This document shows positions 51,673 to 61,538 of a stretch of 64,000 nt of DNA, in pieces (position 1 is the stretch's first letter; every line of letters begins with the position of its first letter). The stretch lies in NCBI GenBank assembly GCA_015485335.1, contig WFTT01000043.1, forward strand, positions 1 through 64,000, read 5' to 3'. Position numbers and translations under genes: made by a program. Under the pieces are notes generated by a model, which saw nothing but the letters and a program-made list of their open reading frames with translations, searched no databases and was not told where the DNA came from. Source of the stretch: Robiginitomaculum sp. Its GTDB lineage: Bacteria; Pseudomonadota; Alphaproteobacteria; Caulobacterales; Maricaulaceae.

Positions 51673-51734
51673 AAGCCAGTGTTGATTGCTCAACAACTCA
51701 CTATTTTCACCACTATGAAGCGCGAAATATAGGC

Positions 51735-52112
51735 TCAGTTTGATCTGGGTTGATTGGTTCTACCGCCACGGCTTTGAAAATCATCAGTAGTTTTCTTGGC
51801 AAGGTCTTGCAAGCCTTTCCACTCCGCACGGCTTAGGCAAACCCGCTTGGCAAAGCGAGAACCGGTGACGACCTTGCGTTTGCAGATAATATCATCAGCA
51901 GCAAACTTTCCAGCCCCTGACTTAGAGGACGCAGCGGGAGCAGAAGCTGTGGACTTTCCAGTCATCACAATGTTTTTCGATGCTATAGCAGTATCACCAC
52001 TGGAAGCCGGCATAATTATGGCATTTGCTGACACAGGCGCACTTTCCTGAGTAGCACAAGCCGTCAACAAACCAAACGCGCCGAACATAGCAGCCAAGCC
52101 AAGAGATTTCAT
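51735..52112 (-). CDS. Small predicted lipoprotein with C-terminal ICKRKVVTGSRFAKRVCLSRAEW motif
   Basis: Lipobox LLTAC; start Met at 52112; paired-Cys TGSR motif. Confidence 0.75.
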   Translation of the reverse strand: MKSLGLAAMFGAFGLLTACATQESAPVSANAIIMPASSGDTAIASKNIVMTGKSTASAPAASSKSGAGKFAADDIICKRKVVTGSRFAKRVCLSRAEWKGLQDLAKKTTDDFQSRGGRTNQPRSN

Positions 52113-52183
52113 AACAATCATTCCTTTGCATTTCCCAAACCGTGGGATCATTCCGCACACGGGACTTTGCCGTGTTCGAGCCT

Positions 52184-52251
52184 TGGGCTCACATATAAAA
52201 GAGACGCCGCAGGTCAAACCTGCGGCGCCCCAGATTTTATATGTGAGCCCA
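52184..52251. terminator. Compound inverted repeat / terminator downstream of TonB receptor 2
   Basis: Inner stem cgccgcaggt/acctgcggcg (loop caa) nested within perfect 16-bp gggctcacatataaaa/ttttatatgtgagccc (17 bp including t52184-a52251). Confidence 0.85.
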
Positions 52252-52295
52252 TGTTACCGCAACATTACACTGCGATGAACATTGCTCTTTGGTCT

Positions 52296-55238
52296 CTACA
52301 TTTTGACATTTACGCCAAAGAAGAGGAACCGGCCGAGAGAGTCGTATACGCCCGGATAGGTGTTGCCGTTACCAAAACCAGCACCCGTTTCAGTGCTGAG
52401 CGGAGGATCAACATCCAGCAGATTGTTAATACCACCACGGAACGTTACCCGTTCAGAGGCATAATACTGACCAGAGAGGTCAAAGTAGTTTTTAGCGCTA
52501 AAGTGATCATTAATGGTTCCTTGCGGACCACCATCACGATTCACGGAGCCAAAATAACGCCATGTCAAAGACATATCCACATCGAATGGAGAACTCCAGG
52601 TTCCCATCATCCGGTGACGATATTCAGGGTTCGGTGTACCACACTCACCACTGACCAGGCCTTTACATTCTTTCGCCGGACTACCCGGGAAAGAGGTCGT
52701 TTTCAGTGCATCAAGGATGGTTCCGACGTAGCTGAAGTTCAGCGAGCCAGCTTTGCCCAAGTCATACTGATAACCCGCGGCAATATCAAACCCAGAGGTT
52801 TTCAGCGTGGCAATATTGACCGCCGTTGCCAAAATCCCACCAGAGGTGTTGTCCAGGAACAATGAACCAGCGGTATCCCGCGTGATCAGGCTACAGAATG
52901 CAGCATCACCAGTATCCAGGCAGCGCTCAAAGGTTTGTACTGGTGGAATGGTGGCAATGGCCTGTTTCACCTTGATGTCGAAATAGTCAACAGACACGGA
53001 CAAACCAGGGATCATGCTCGGCTGTATAACCGTACCGATTGTGTAAGTATCAGAAACTTCTGGCTTCAGGTTCGGGTTACCACCAGTAACAATATTGAAC
53101 TGACCAGCTGCGTTATCCGGAATATTACCATATTGAGCAGCGGTAACACCCGTGCGAGCACATTCGGTCAAAGAACGGAACGGCGTAGGACCGGCGCAAT
53201 CATCGAAAGAGCCATCCGGGTTTTGTTGCAGATCAAACAGACCTGTGTTTTGCGCCGAAAACAGTTCGATAATGTTCGGGGCGCGTACAGCACGCTGATA
53301 TTGTCCACGCAAACGAACGTCATGGACAGGCACCCAAGTCAGGCCTGCGGAGTAGGTATCGGTTGTAAAGCCGTTATCCACGCCATTGCCCTTCACGGTG
53401 TAATCAGAATACCGATAAGCACCATTCAGCGTCAGCTCTTCAGCGAAGGCAGCGCCTTCAACCAGCGGGATTTGGGTTTCAGCAAAAAGCTCAAACACGC
53501 GGGTTTTACCAGCCACTGGCAGGGTAGCCCCACCAACACCAGTAAGACCGCCACCTGGCGTTGCCGACAGGGCATCCGGTGTCAGTTCCAACTGGTCTAC
53601 GCGATATTCGTAACCGGTCGACAATTGCACACCACTTGAAGCCATGGGGCTTTTCACGCCGTAAACACCAAGATCCGTTTGCGCGTTACCGCCAATGATC
53701 TTTTGTTCCACAAAGCCGTTCACGAAGGCATCTTCGGTAATGTAGTCAACGGCGGCCTGTGTAACGCCACCGATCTGGAAGATGTTGTAAGGCACACAAC
53801 CTGCATTGCCGGAGGCACATACCGGATTGCCATTACCATCCAGCACAACATTAAAGGCATCGTCCAAATTGGCGATGGAAATGTCGTTACGTGAAATGGT
53901 TGAATAGCGGGTACGTGAGAACTGACCAAAAGTATCCCAGTCAATATTGTCCTTAAACGTACCGCGGAAACCACCAACCATGCGGAAAGTAGTCAGGTTA
54001 AGATCTGAATTCCGTGGACCGCCTTCAACGTCACGACGCAAAATAAATACCGTGGCGTTATCGTTTGGACCCGTACACCCAAAGGCATCAAAGAAAGACC
54101 CTGGGCCAGAACCAAAGAATGGGTTGCTACAGGGAATTGATGGGTTGTGCGCTGCAAACGTACCTGACGGCGCTATCTGTGCATTCGTCTGGTTGTCGGT
54201 GAGCGACAGATCCAGATAAGCCTCTAGATTAGGCTTGATTTCATAGTGCGCCATCGTGGTGAAGTTGAACTTCTCACTTGGACGCTGCATGAAGTTAAAT
54301 GGGTTAAAGTTAAACGTTTGGGCGGGCCCACCAACAAACGGCACGATTTGCCCATCAGGTTGCAGGAATACGTCATTAATGCCGTTTGGTGTAATCGCAA
54401 AGAAACGACCGGTCGCACTGGTGGAAGAACCAATACAGGCAACACCACCAAAAGATTGTGGACCACTATCCAGACCAAAGGCACAAGCGGAAATATCCCG
54501 TTTACGCTGCTCTACAGCGTTTTGGTTAGAATAGGAAAGGTTGACGGTAACATTACCACGTCCATCAGCCGTATTGGCACCAAACGTAGCGCTCAAATTG
54601 ATATTACGACCATCGAACACCGAGCCACCCTGGGCTGGCTGTTTTGCAGCCTTGGCTACATTCTGGGCAAAGTCATTAGAGTTACTGTCCTGATAATAGC
54701 CAATCTGGCCATCAAATTCCACACCCTCAAAATCACGCTTGAGGATAAAGTTAACAACACCAGCCATAGCGTCGGAACCGTAAACCGCCGAAGCACCACC
54801 AGTGAGCACATCAACTCTCTCAACGAGCTGGGCTGGGATCAGATCAAGGTTGGCAGCCGATGATTCAGGCGAACCAAAAGGCAACCGCTTGCCATCAATC
54901 AGCACCAAGGTGCGAACGGCACCAAGGCCACGCAAATTGACGTTAGACGTACCCGTTGCACCGTTGGAAACCTGGCTGGTTTGACCGGCGAACGCTTGTG
55001 GCAGGATGTTGATCAAATCTTCAATACGCGTTGTACCGCGAGCATCAATTTCACCCGCATCAAGCTGCGTAACCGGACTGATTGCAACCAAATTAGATTG
55101 TTTCAGCCGCGAACCCGTGACGACAATGGCGTCCTCGGACGCACTCTCGTCGGTTGACTGTGCCAGCGCTGGACTGGCCAGCGACCCGGCAATAAATGTG
55201 GAAGCGAGCAACGCCCCCCTCAATGAATATAACTTCAC
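52296..55238 (-). CDS. TonB-dependent receptor (980 aa)
   Basis: Signal peptide; EDAIVVTGSRLKQSN; plug LIDGKRLPFGSPESSAANLDLIPAQLVERVDVLTGGASAVYGSDAMAGVVNFILKRDFEG. Confidence 0.95.
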   Translation of the reverse strand: MKLYSLRGALLASTFIAGSLASPALAQSTDESASEDAIVVTGSRLKQSNLVAISPVTQLDAGEIDARGTTRIEDLINILPQAFAGQTSQVSNGATGTSNVNLRGLGAVRTLVLIDGKRLPFGSPESSAANLDLIPAQLVERVDVLTGGASAVYGSDAMAGVVNFILKRDFEGVEFDGQIGYYQDSNSNDFAQNVAKAAKQPAQGGSVFDGRNINLSATFGANTADGRGNVTVNLSYSNQNAVEQRKRDISACAFGLDSGPQSFGGVACIGSSTSATGRFFAITPNGINDVFLQPDGQIVPFVGGPAQTFNFNPFNFMQRPSEKFNFTTMAHYEIKPNLEAYLDLSLTDNQTNAQIAPSGTFAAHNPSIPCSNPFFGSGPGSFFDAFGCTGPNDNATVFILRRDVEGGPRNSDLNLTTFRMVGGFRGTFKDNIDWDTFGQFSRTRYSTISRNDISIANLDDAFNVVLDGNGNPVCASGNAGCVPYNIFQIGGVTQAAVDYITEDAFVNGFVEQKIIGGNAQTDLGVYGVKSPMASSGVQLSTGYEYRVDQLELTPDALSATPGGGLTGVGGATLPVAGKTRVFELFAETQIPLVEGAAFAEELTLNGAYRYSDYTVKGNGVDNGFTTDTYSAGLTWVPVHDVRLRGQYQRAVRAPNIIELFSAQNTGLFDLQQNPDGSFDDCAGPTPFRSLTECARTGVTAAQYGNIPDNAAGQFNIVTGGNPNLKPEVSDTYTIGTVIQPSMIPGLSVSVDYFDIKVKQAIATIPPVQTFERCLDTGDAAFCSLITRDTAGSLFLDNTSGGILATAVNIATLKTSGFDIAAGYQYDLGKAGSLNFSYVGTILDALKTTSFPGSPAKECKGLVSGECGTPNPEYRHRMMGTWSSPFDVDMSLTWRYFGSVNRDGGPQGTINDHFSAKNYFDLSGQYYASERVTFRGGINNLLDVDPPLSTETGAGFGNGNTYPGVYDSLGRFLFFGVNVKM

Positions 55239-55578
55239 TTAAACCTCCAAAATTGTTTGAAGGCCGCACAACCCCTGCTGCACTTCCTCAAGAAATGCAC
55301 AACAAAGAACGCGGCTCCCCTTCCCTAAAGAACAAAACCATGCATGTGCACAGTTAGATATCCTAGCTCGACTCTGTTTATGCTCATAAATTCAGAGCGT
55401 CAACAAATTGACTTGACCTGCGTGTAAAATGCCATAGCCCGTTGCAAAAGTGACACAATTTTCTCTCTTATCTGGTTAAGATGACTGGCCACCTTAACCA
55501 TTGGTGCGGTCCAAGTGCCAATCCGACACTGCCAGCATTCAATAACCAACTTGGCTGCCAAATTATATTGGACAAAAG

Positions 55579-55603
55579 GCGGGTCAATTGGCCCGCTTTT
55601 TTT
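55579..55603. terminator. Bidirectional terminator
   Basis: gcgggtc-aatt-ggcccgc (one G-T pair) followed by TTTTTTT; minus strand reads ccTTTT. Confidence 0.75.
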
Positions 55604-55630
55604 GTATCTGATGCCTCTGACACATAGCCC

Positions 55631-56881
55631 TTAGACGAACACAATGCCCAGCAGTAATAGCATCAGAAACGAGATGGTCAGCAAATTCAGATAGACACCA
55701 TCCAATATGACCACCCGCAAGGCGGCGCCGATAATTCCACTGTCATAGACACGGCGGATCAACCGATAGAGATAGATATTGCTCCACAGTATAAAAGTGA
55801 TCACGGCCAGCGGCGGACTGATCCACATACCCACAGGCACCATCAGCACCAGAAATAAAAACAGGAAGGCGTGAAAGTGCAAAGCCACAACCATATGGTC
55901 ATAGACGAAAAACCGACGGCGCCAGAAAAACGTCAGCGTCAGTAACAGGCCATAGATTGGTGCCAGGATAAATGCCAGCCGCGGAGCCCAGCGACTTAAC
56001 GTCGCCAAGTATTGCGACGGGTTATTAATCGCCGTTTCAAGATTGTTTACGATAAACCGTCTGGTTTCAATAGGTAATCCCGACAGAGCCGGGGCATCGA
56101 CATAAACATTCTCATCGGAAATATCGCCATTTCCCCCTATATCCGGTGTCGTGCCCTGATCTTTTGCCCGCGCCTCTTTCTCTGCCTTGATGGCGGCACA
56201 GGTTTCGCTAAGGGGATCACTGGGCAATGCCTCGGCGCGCAACTCGCACACCAGACGCTGGCCAATACCATAGGCAGAGGGTGTCGATGATTTCACCAGA
56301 CTCTGTTGGTACAGCTCACTTTCAATAAAGGCGATGCGTTTTTTGGCCGCCGCTTTGCTGGCAGCGTTTCCTGATGAGGCTTCCAGTTCCTTTTTGGCCT
56401 GATCCAGTGCCTGTTGAATATCGGCCTTGTCCTGGGCGGAAATATCCTGTTTGGCGCCCTTGGAAATCAGGTCATTATTGGATACCAGCGCGGCAAAGGT
56501 GATAAAGAAAATCAAACTGGAAAATAAAAACAGGCGTATAGGCGAGATATAGGGCTGGCGCACTCCTTTGAGATATTGGGCGGTAATCTTGCCGGGGCGG
56601 AACATGAGCGGCGGGATGGTGCGCCATATGCGCCCGTCCAGCCCCAAATAACCTTCCAGAATTTCGGCAAACAAAGACCAGACGGGCCGGTGAAAGGTAT
56701 CGGCCACCTGGCCGCAATGATGGCAATGGCGACCTTTAAGTTGCGTATGGCAGTTTGAACATATGGTGCCAAAAGCCGGGTCTTTTTCAACCGCCGCGCC
56801 CTGATGATCCAGTACCGCGTCGGCGACGGCAGTATCAACCGCCGCCCCGGCGGCTATTTCGGTCAGTATTTTATCCGGCAT
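55631..56881 (-). CDS. DUF3667 domain-containing membrane protein
   Basis: CSNCHTQLKGRHCHHCGQ zinc ribbon, GLDGRIWRTIPPLMFRPGKITAQYLKGVRQPYISPIRLFLFSS. Confidence 0.85.
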   Translation of the reverse strand: MPDKILTEIAAGAAVDTAVADAVLDHQGAAVEKDPAFGTICSNCHTQLKGRHCHHCGQVADTFHRPVWSLFAEILEGYLGLDGRIWRTIPPLMFRPGKITAQYLKGVRQPYISPIRLFLFSSLIFFITFAALVSNNDLISKGAKQDISAQDKADIQQALDQAKKELEASSGNAASKAAAKKRIAFIESELYQQSLVKSSTPSAYGIGQRLVCELRAEALPSDPLSETCAAIKAEKEARAKDQGTTPDIGGNGDISDENVYVDAPALSGLPIETRRFIVNNLETAINNPSQYLATLSRWAPRLAFILAPIYGLLLTLTFFWRRRFFVYDHMVVALHFHAFLFLFLVLMVPVGMWISPPLAVITFILWSNIYLYRLIRRVYDSGIIGAALRVVILDGVYLNLLTISFLMLLLLGIVFV

Positions 56882-56952
56882 GCCTTCCCCCTGCATAGCC
56901 TAAAGCAAGAACGCCCATAGGCACGGCCACCGCAAAGAGGAAGGTGCTGGAT

Positions 56953-58575
56953 TTATTGTTGGGCATCTCGGTCAATACACAGATACCGCGTGCGATGAAT
57001 GTTGACGATGTTATCCACCCAACCCGTTACTTTGGGATTGACCAAAGCCCGATTAACTACATACCACATAGGAATGACCGGCATATCATCTAGCATGACC
57101 TGCTCAGCCTTTCGCATCAAGATGGCTCGTTTTTGCATGTCCAGTTCATTGTTGGAGCGCTCAACCAGATCATCATATTCCGGATTGGAATAACGGCTGT
57201 AATTCATCTGGCCAGTTTTGGTTTCCATCAAATAGAGAAAATTTTGGGCGTCATTATAATCGGCAATCCAGCCCCCATCACCCACTTCAAACTCTCCAGC
57301 CCGCAAATCGGCATAGAGAATTTGTGTTTCAGTACCTGAAATGGTCACATGAACCCAGGACGCAATATCATTCCAGTCTGCCTGCACAGCCGGGGCCACC
57401 CGAGGATTGTCCCCGGTATTGCGATACACATATTCAAATTCCAGCGGATGGTCCGGGCCAAAGCCGGCTTCCATCAATAAGGCCTTGGCCTTGGCTTTGC
57501 GTTCGTCAAGACTCAAGCCCGCCCATTTGACACTTGCCCCCTTGGGATAATTGGCCACGCCGGGCGGCACCAGGGAATAGGCTGGAATTTGCCCGGATTT
57601 TAGAATTTCTGCGGTCATAAAGTCCCGGTCCAGCGCCATGCCCAATGCATTGCGCACACGCTTGTCATTAAAGGGTGCTGTACGCGTATTGATTGAAAAA
57701 TAGGTGGTGCCCAGATAAGGGTGAATTCGCACATAACCAGGCAATTGCTTGTTCAGAAACTCCAGTTTCTGACCAGGAAAGTCCGTATTTAGGTCAAGGC
57801 GACCTTCACGTACTTGTCGTTCGGCGCTGTTATTATCAACGGTGGGATAATAGAACACATCGTTCAGGCAAACATTGGCAGCATCGTAAAAGAGCGGATT
57901 TTTTGCCGAGTGGATATAATCATTTGTGCGCCACTCAACCAGTTTGAATGGGCCATTGACCTGAATATTTTCCGGTTTGATCCAGTCATTGCCCTTTTCT
58001 TTGACCACATGGGCCGGCACCGGCATGGAAGTATAATGCGTTAACAGGCCAGGAAGATAAGGGGCCGGGTACTCTAATTTAACCTCTAGGGTATGGTCAT
58101 CAATGGCCCGCACCCCCAGCTTATCCCCGGGTAATTTTCCACTGTTGACAGCCTCGGCATTTTTTATTGCAAACAGCAAAGATGCATATTGCGCCAGGGT
58201 TTCCGGGTTAAGAATGCGCCGGAAGGAATACACGAAATCATTGGCCGTCACCGGCACCCCATCGGACCATTTGGCATCGCGCAAGGTAAAGGTCCAAGTC
58301 AGACCATCTTCGGAAGTGGTCCAGTTTTCCGCCATGCCGGGAATGGGCTCGCCTGCCGCATTTTCGGTGAACAGGCCAATAAACATATCGCCGATAATAT
58401 TGTTTTCCCAGGTGCCGCTGGCTTGGTGAGGGTCCAGAGACAAAGGCTCGGCAGAATTACCACGATGCAGGGTAAGGCCCTCATCCTCGGTTTTATTACC
58501 ACCGCCCCCGCATCCGCTGAGCGCCAGAGCACTGGCAGCTAGGATGCCGATGGCTAGTTTAGAAAAATATGTCAT
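56953..58575 (-). CDS. Oligopeptide ABC transporter substrate-binding lipoprotein (OppA-like)
   Basis: Lipobox ALSGC; LHRGNSAEPLSLDPHQASGTWENNIIGDMFIGL; SBP family 5. Confidence 0.93.
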   Translation of the reverse strand: MTYFSKLAIGILAASALALSGCGGGGNKTEDEGLTLHRGNSAEPLSLDPHQASGTWENNIIGDMFIGLFTENAAGEPIPGMAENWTTSEDGLTWTFTLRDAKWSDGVPVTANDFVYSFRRILNPETLAQYASLLFAIKNAEAVNSGKLPGDKLGVRAIDDHTLEVKLEYPAPYLPGLLTHYTSMPVPAHVVKEKGNDWIKPENIQVNGPFKLVEWRTNDYIHSAKNPLFYDAANVCLNDVFYYPTVDNNSAERQVREGRLDLNTDFPGQKLEFLNKQLPGYVRIHPYLGTTYFSINTRTAPFNDKRVRNALGMALDRDFMTAEILKSGQIPAYSLVPPGVANYPKGASVKWAGLSLDERKAKAKALLMEAGFGPDHPLEFEYVYRNTGDNPRVAPAVQADWNDIASWVHVTISGTETQILYADLRAGEFEVGDGGWIADYNDAQNFLYLMETKTGQMNYSRYSNPEYDDLVERSNNELDMQKRAILMRKAEQVMLDDMPVIPMWYVVNRALVNPKVTGWVDNIVNIHRTRYLCIDRDAQQ

Positions 58576-58766
58576 GGTTTTCTCCTACCCGAACACGTCT
58601 GGCGACAAATTACCTGTTGGAAATCAATATAAAGCAATCGACATAAACACCATGACCATTAAAATAGTGCTTAACATAATTGCCATCCAAAATACCCGGT
58701 TGTCTATACGGCATACCACATCTTTTAGTGAGTGCGATGGAAACCATATTTTTGTAGGAGAAAACG

Positions 58767-59378
58767 GTGAAAAATGTAACGCATAATGTATTCGGCCTAG
58801 CCATATTGCTGGGTTCCATTGCCTTTGTAACACCGGCCTTGGCCCAGGAAGAGCCGCAAGCTGGCTCTTTTGCACAATTGCTAAAATGTCGCCCATTAAC
58901 TGACATCGCCAAAAAGGCCGCCTGTTATGATGCCGCCATGGACAGCATTCAAAAGGGCGCGCAAGGCGGAAAGGTCAGCATTGTCACCGAAACGCAAATT
59001 AATAATCTGGAACGTGATGCCTTTGGGTTTAACCTGCCCAGCCTGCCAAAGCTGAGGCTAGGCCGACCCCACACTTCGCCCGGCAAAAATACACTGAGCA
59101 GCGCCCAAACTGATAAAGACAGCAAAATTCTGAAGAAGGGCAAATCCGGTGAAGTTTTACGCGTTGCCTACATGGTTAGTCGCGTATCTACTCTACCAAA
59201 TGGTCACAAGAAAATATACCTGAACAATGGCCAAGTATGGGAACAGGTTGGTTCTGATGCACCACGTTTTCGTGGCTCACCGCCTTATAGCGTTCGTATA
59301 AAAAAGGCAGCCCTGGGCAGCTATTTGCTGACGGTGGCAGGCTCCAAACGCACCGTTCGTGTACGACGCATCAAATAG
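58767..59378 (+). CDS. Secreted hypothetical protein, paralogue B of the 49751-50437 product
   Basis: Signal peptide; C-x11-KKAACYDAAM; LNNGQVWEQVGSDAPRFRGSPPYSVRIKKAALGSYLLTVAGSKRTVRVRRIK. Confidence 0.8.
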   Translation: MKNVTHNVFGLAILLGSIAFVTPALAQEEPQAGSFAQLLKCRPLTDIAKKAACYDAAMDSIQKGAQGGKVSIVTETQINNLERDAFGFNLPSLPKLRLGRPHTSPGKNTLSSAQTDKDSKILKKGKSGEVLRVAYMVSRVSTLPNGHKKIYLNNGQVWEQVGSDAPRFRGSPPYSVRIKKAALGSYLLTVAGSKRTVRVRRIK

Positions 59379-59384
59379 ACGACT

Positions 59385-60332
59385 TTAACGGTCTTTGGGG
59401 TCGATGGCATCACGCAGGCCATCACCAATAAAGTTAAAGCAAAACAAGGTTACCATCATGGCAATCGCCGGGAATAACAGGGTCCAGGGCATGGTTTCCA
59501 TGTCCTGGGCACCATTGGAAATCAGCTTGCCCAGAGAGGTCAGCGGTTCCTGTACCCCCAGCCCCAAAAAGCTGAGAAAGCTTTCGGCCAGAATGACCGA
59601 GGGAATGGTCAGGGTGACATAAACCACCACTGGCCCCAACACATTGGGCACAATATGACGGCGGATAATGGTAAAGGGACGCACGCCGGCGGCCTCGGCG
59701 GCCTCGATAAATTCCTTGCGCTTTAGCGCAATGGTCTGGCCGCGCACAATGCGGGCCATGGTCAGCCATTCCACCGCCCCTATGGCGACAAAAATCAGCA
59801 ATATGTTCAAAGCCGGCCGGCCGGTGGTAAAATCCTTGAACACCACCATCAGAATGATCACAAAAAAGATAAACGGCATGGCATAGAGCGTATCGACAAT
59901 ACGCATCATGAATTCATCCACCTTGCCGCCAATATAACCCGCCGTGGCGCCCCAGATCACGCCAATGACCAAGGAGACAAAGGTGGCGATCACCCCAACA
60001 GCCAATGACACCCGCAAGCCAAAGAGCAGCCGCACAAAAAGATCCCGGCCTTGTGAATCGGTGCCAAAAATAAACAACTGTTCCAGGGTCGGGCCAATAC
60101 CAACCTTGCTTTTATAGACATGGTCATATTCGTGCGGCCATACCCACGGCCCCACAATGGCCAACAAAGTAATCACCGACAACAGGACAAAACTGGCAAC
60201 GGCGGCACGATTGCGCATCAGCCGCGCCCGGGCATCATCCCAGAGCGAGCGCCCTTTGACATTGGCCTGTTCTATGGTTTTTTCCATCAGCGCTTCGGTG
60301 CGCGCATTATGCGAGGCACTACCCATGATCAA
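59385..60332 (-). CDS. Oligopeptide ABC transporter permease (OppC-like)
   Basis: FGTDSQGRDLFVRLLFGLRVSLAVG; EAAEAAGVRPFTIIRRHIVPNVLGP. Confidence 0.94.
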   Translation of the reverse strand: MIMGSASHNARTEALMEKTIEQANVKGRSLWDDARARLMRNRAAVASFVLLSVITLLAIVGPWVWPHEYDHVYKSKVGIGPTLEQLFIFGTDSQGRDLFVRLLFGLRVSLAVGVIATFVSLVIGVIWGATAGYIGGKVDEFMMRIVDTLYAMPFIFFVIILMVVFKDFTTGRPALNILLIFVAIGAVEWLTMARIVRGQTIALKRKEFIEAAEAAGVRPFTIIRRHIVPNVLGPVVVYVTLTIPSVILAESFLSFLGLGVQEPLTSLGKLISNGAQDMETMPWTLLFPAIAMMVTLFCFNFIGDGLRDAIDPKDR

Positions 60333-61258
60333 TCATACCGTACTTTGGGATCCAGAGCGCCATAAAGAAGATCGGCGACCAGATTAAGAATGATAATCAG
60401 GCTGGCATATAGAATCACCACCCCCATAACCACGGTGTAATCACGCTGTAAGGCGCCCATTACAAACTGGCGACCAATGCCCGGCAGGGCAAAAATCTGC
60501 TCCACCACAATCGAGCCGGTCAGCAGGGCTGCCGTGGCCGGCCCCAGATAACTGATCAATGGCAGAACCGCAGCCCGCAAAGCATGGCGAACAATCACCG
60601 CATACCCAGGCAGGCCCTTGGCATAGGCGGTACGGATATAGTTGGAACGCAGGGTTTCAATCATGCTGGCCCGCATCAGACGCGATATGATCGCAATCTG
60701 TGGCAAAGCGAGCGTGATCACCGGCAATAATAAGTGTGTGAACGTTAATTGCCCACGGTCCAGCCCGGCGGTAGGCAACCAGCCTAGATACAAACCAAAG
60801 ACCAGGGCCAGCACCGGCCCGGTTACAAAGGGCGGAATACTGATCCCCGTCATGGCAACGCCCATCACCGCATAATCTCCGGCCTGATTTTGCTTTAAGG
60901 CGGCAAAACCGCCCAACAGAGAGCCGATCAGAACTGCCAGCCCCATAGCCGACAGGCCCAAAGTGGCACTGACCGGAAACCCTTCGGCTATAATATTGCT
61001 GACGGTTTTGTCCTTGTATTTCATGGATGGGCCAAGATCGCCCCGGGACAGATCTTTCAGATAATATCCAAACTGAACGGCAATGGGTTTGTCCAGATGA
61101 AACTTTTCCGCCAGACGCACCTTGATCGCTTCGGGGATCGGGCGTTCCAGATCAAACGGACTGCCCGGCGCAGACCGCATCAAAAAGAAAGCAAGCGTAA
61201 TAATCAGGAAAACCGTGGGGATTGCGACCAGCAAACGGCGGACCATAAATCCAAGCAT
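60329..61258 (-). CDS. Oligopeptide ABC transporter permease (OppB-like)
   Basis: MLGFMVRRLLVAIPTVFLIITLAFFLMRSAPGSPFD; RTAYAKGLPGYAVIVRHALRAAVLPLISYLG. Confidence 0.95.
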   Translation of the reverse strand: MLGFMVRRLLVAIPTVFLIITLAFFLMRSAPGSPFDLERPIPEAIKVRLAEKFHLDKPIAVQFGYYLKDLSRGDLGPSMKYKDKTVSNIIAEGFPVSATLGLSAMGLAVLIGSLLGGFAALKQNQAGDYAVMGVAMTGISIPPFVTGPVLALVFGLYLGWLPTAGLDRGQLTFTHLLLPVITLALPQIAIISRLMRASMIETLRSNYIRTAYAKGLPGYAVIVRHALRAAVLPLISYLGPATAALLTGSIVVEQIFALPGIGRQFVMGALQRDYTVVMGVVILYASLIIILNLVADLLYGALDPKVRYD

Positions 61259-61538
61259 AAAACACCGTGAAAAACAGATTTACCCGAGGCGCGAACCTTT
61301 CATGTGGGGGCAATGGTGTCAACGCACGACCATGCGCTTTGGCCATGTAATTTCAGTTTGTTACTCCGCTTCCTTTAGGGAACTGCTCTCAACCAGATGT
61401 GATCATCCGTGTATTGCGCAACGGGTCTATGATCCCCTAAAGCTGACTAAGTTCATTACGGATGGGTACGCGCCACGTACTTTCGGTGTTATACTTGCCA
61501 CTCACGACGATATTTACAAACTCATACTGGAATAAAAA

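Noticed and set aside
52167-52865. 232-aa plus-strand ORF
   Set aside because: Begins inside the compound inverted repeat and runs antisense to TonB receptor 2
55240-55578. Possible plus-strand sRNA ending at the 55579-55603 terminator
   Set aside because: No promoter with proper spacing found; the terminator is adequately explained by the minus-strand DUF3667 gene
61122-61535. 137-aa plus-strand ORF
   Set aside because: Partly antisense to oppB, no RBS or motif; the remaining part is the promoter region of the DUF442 gene
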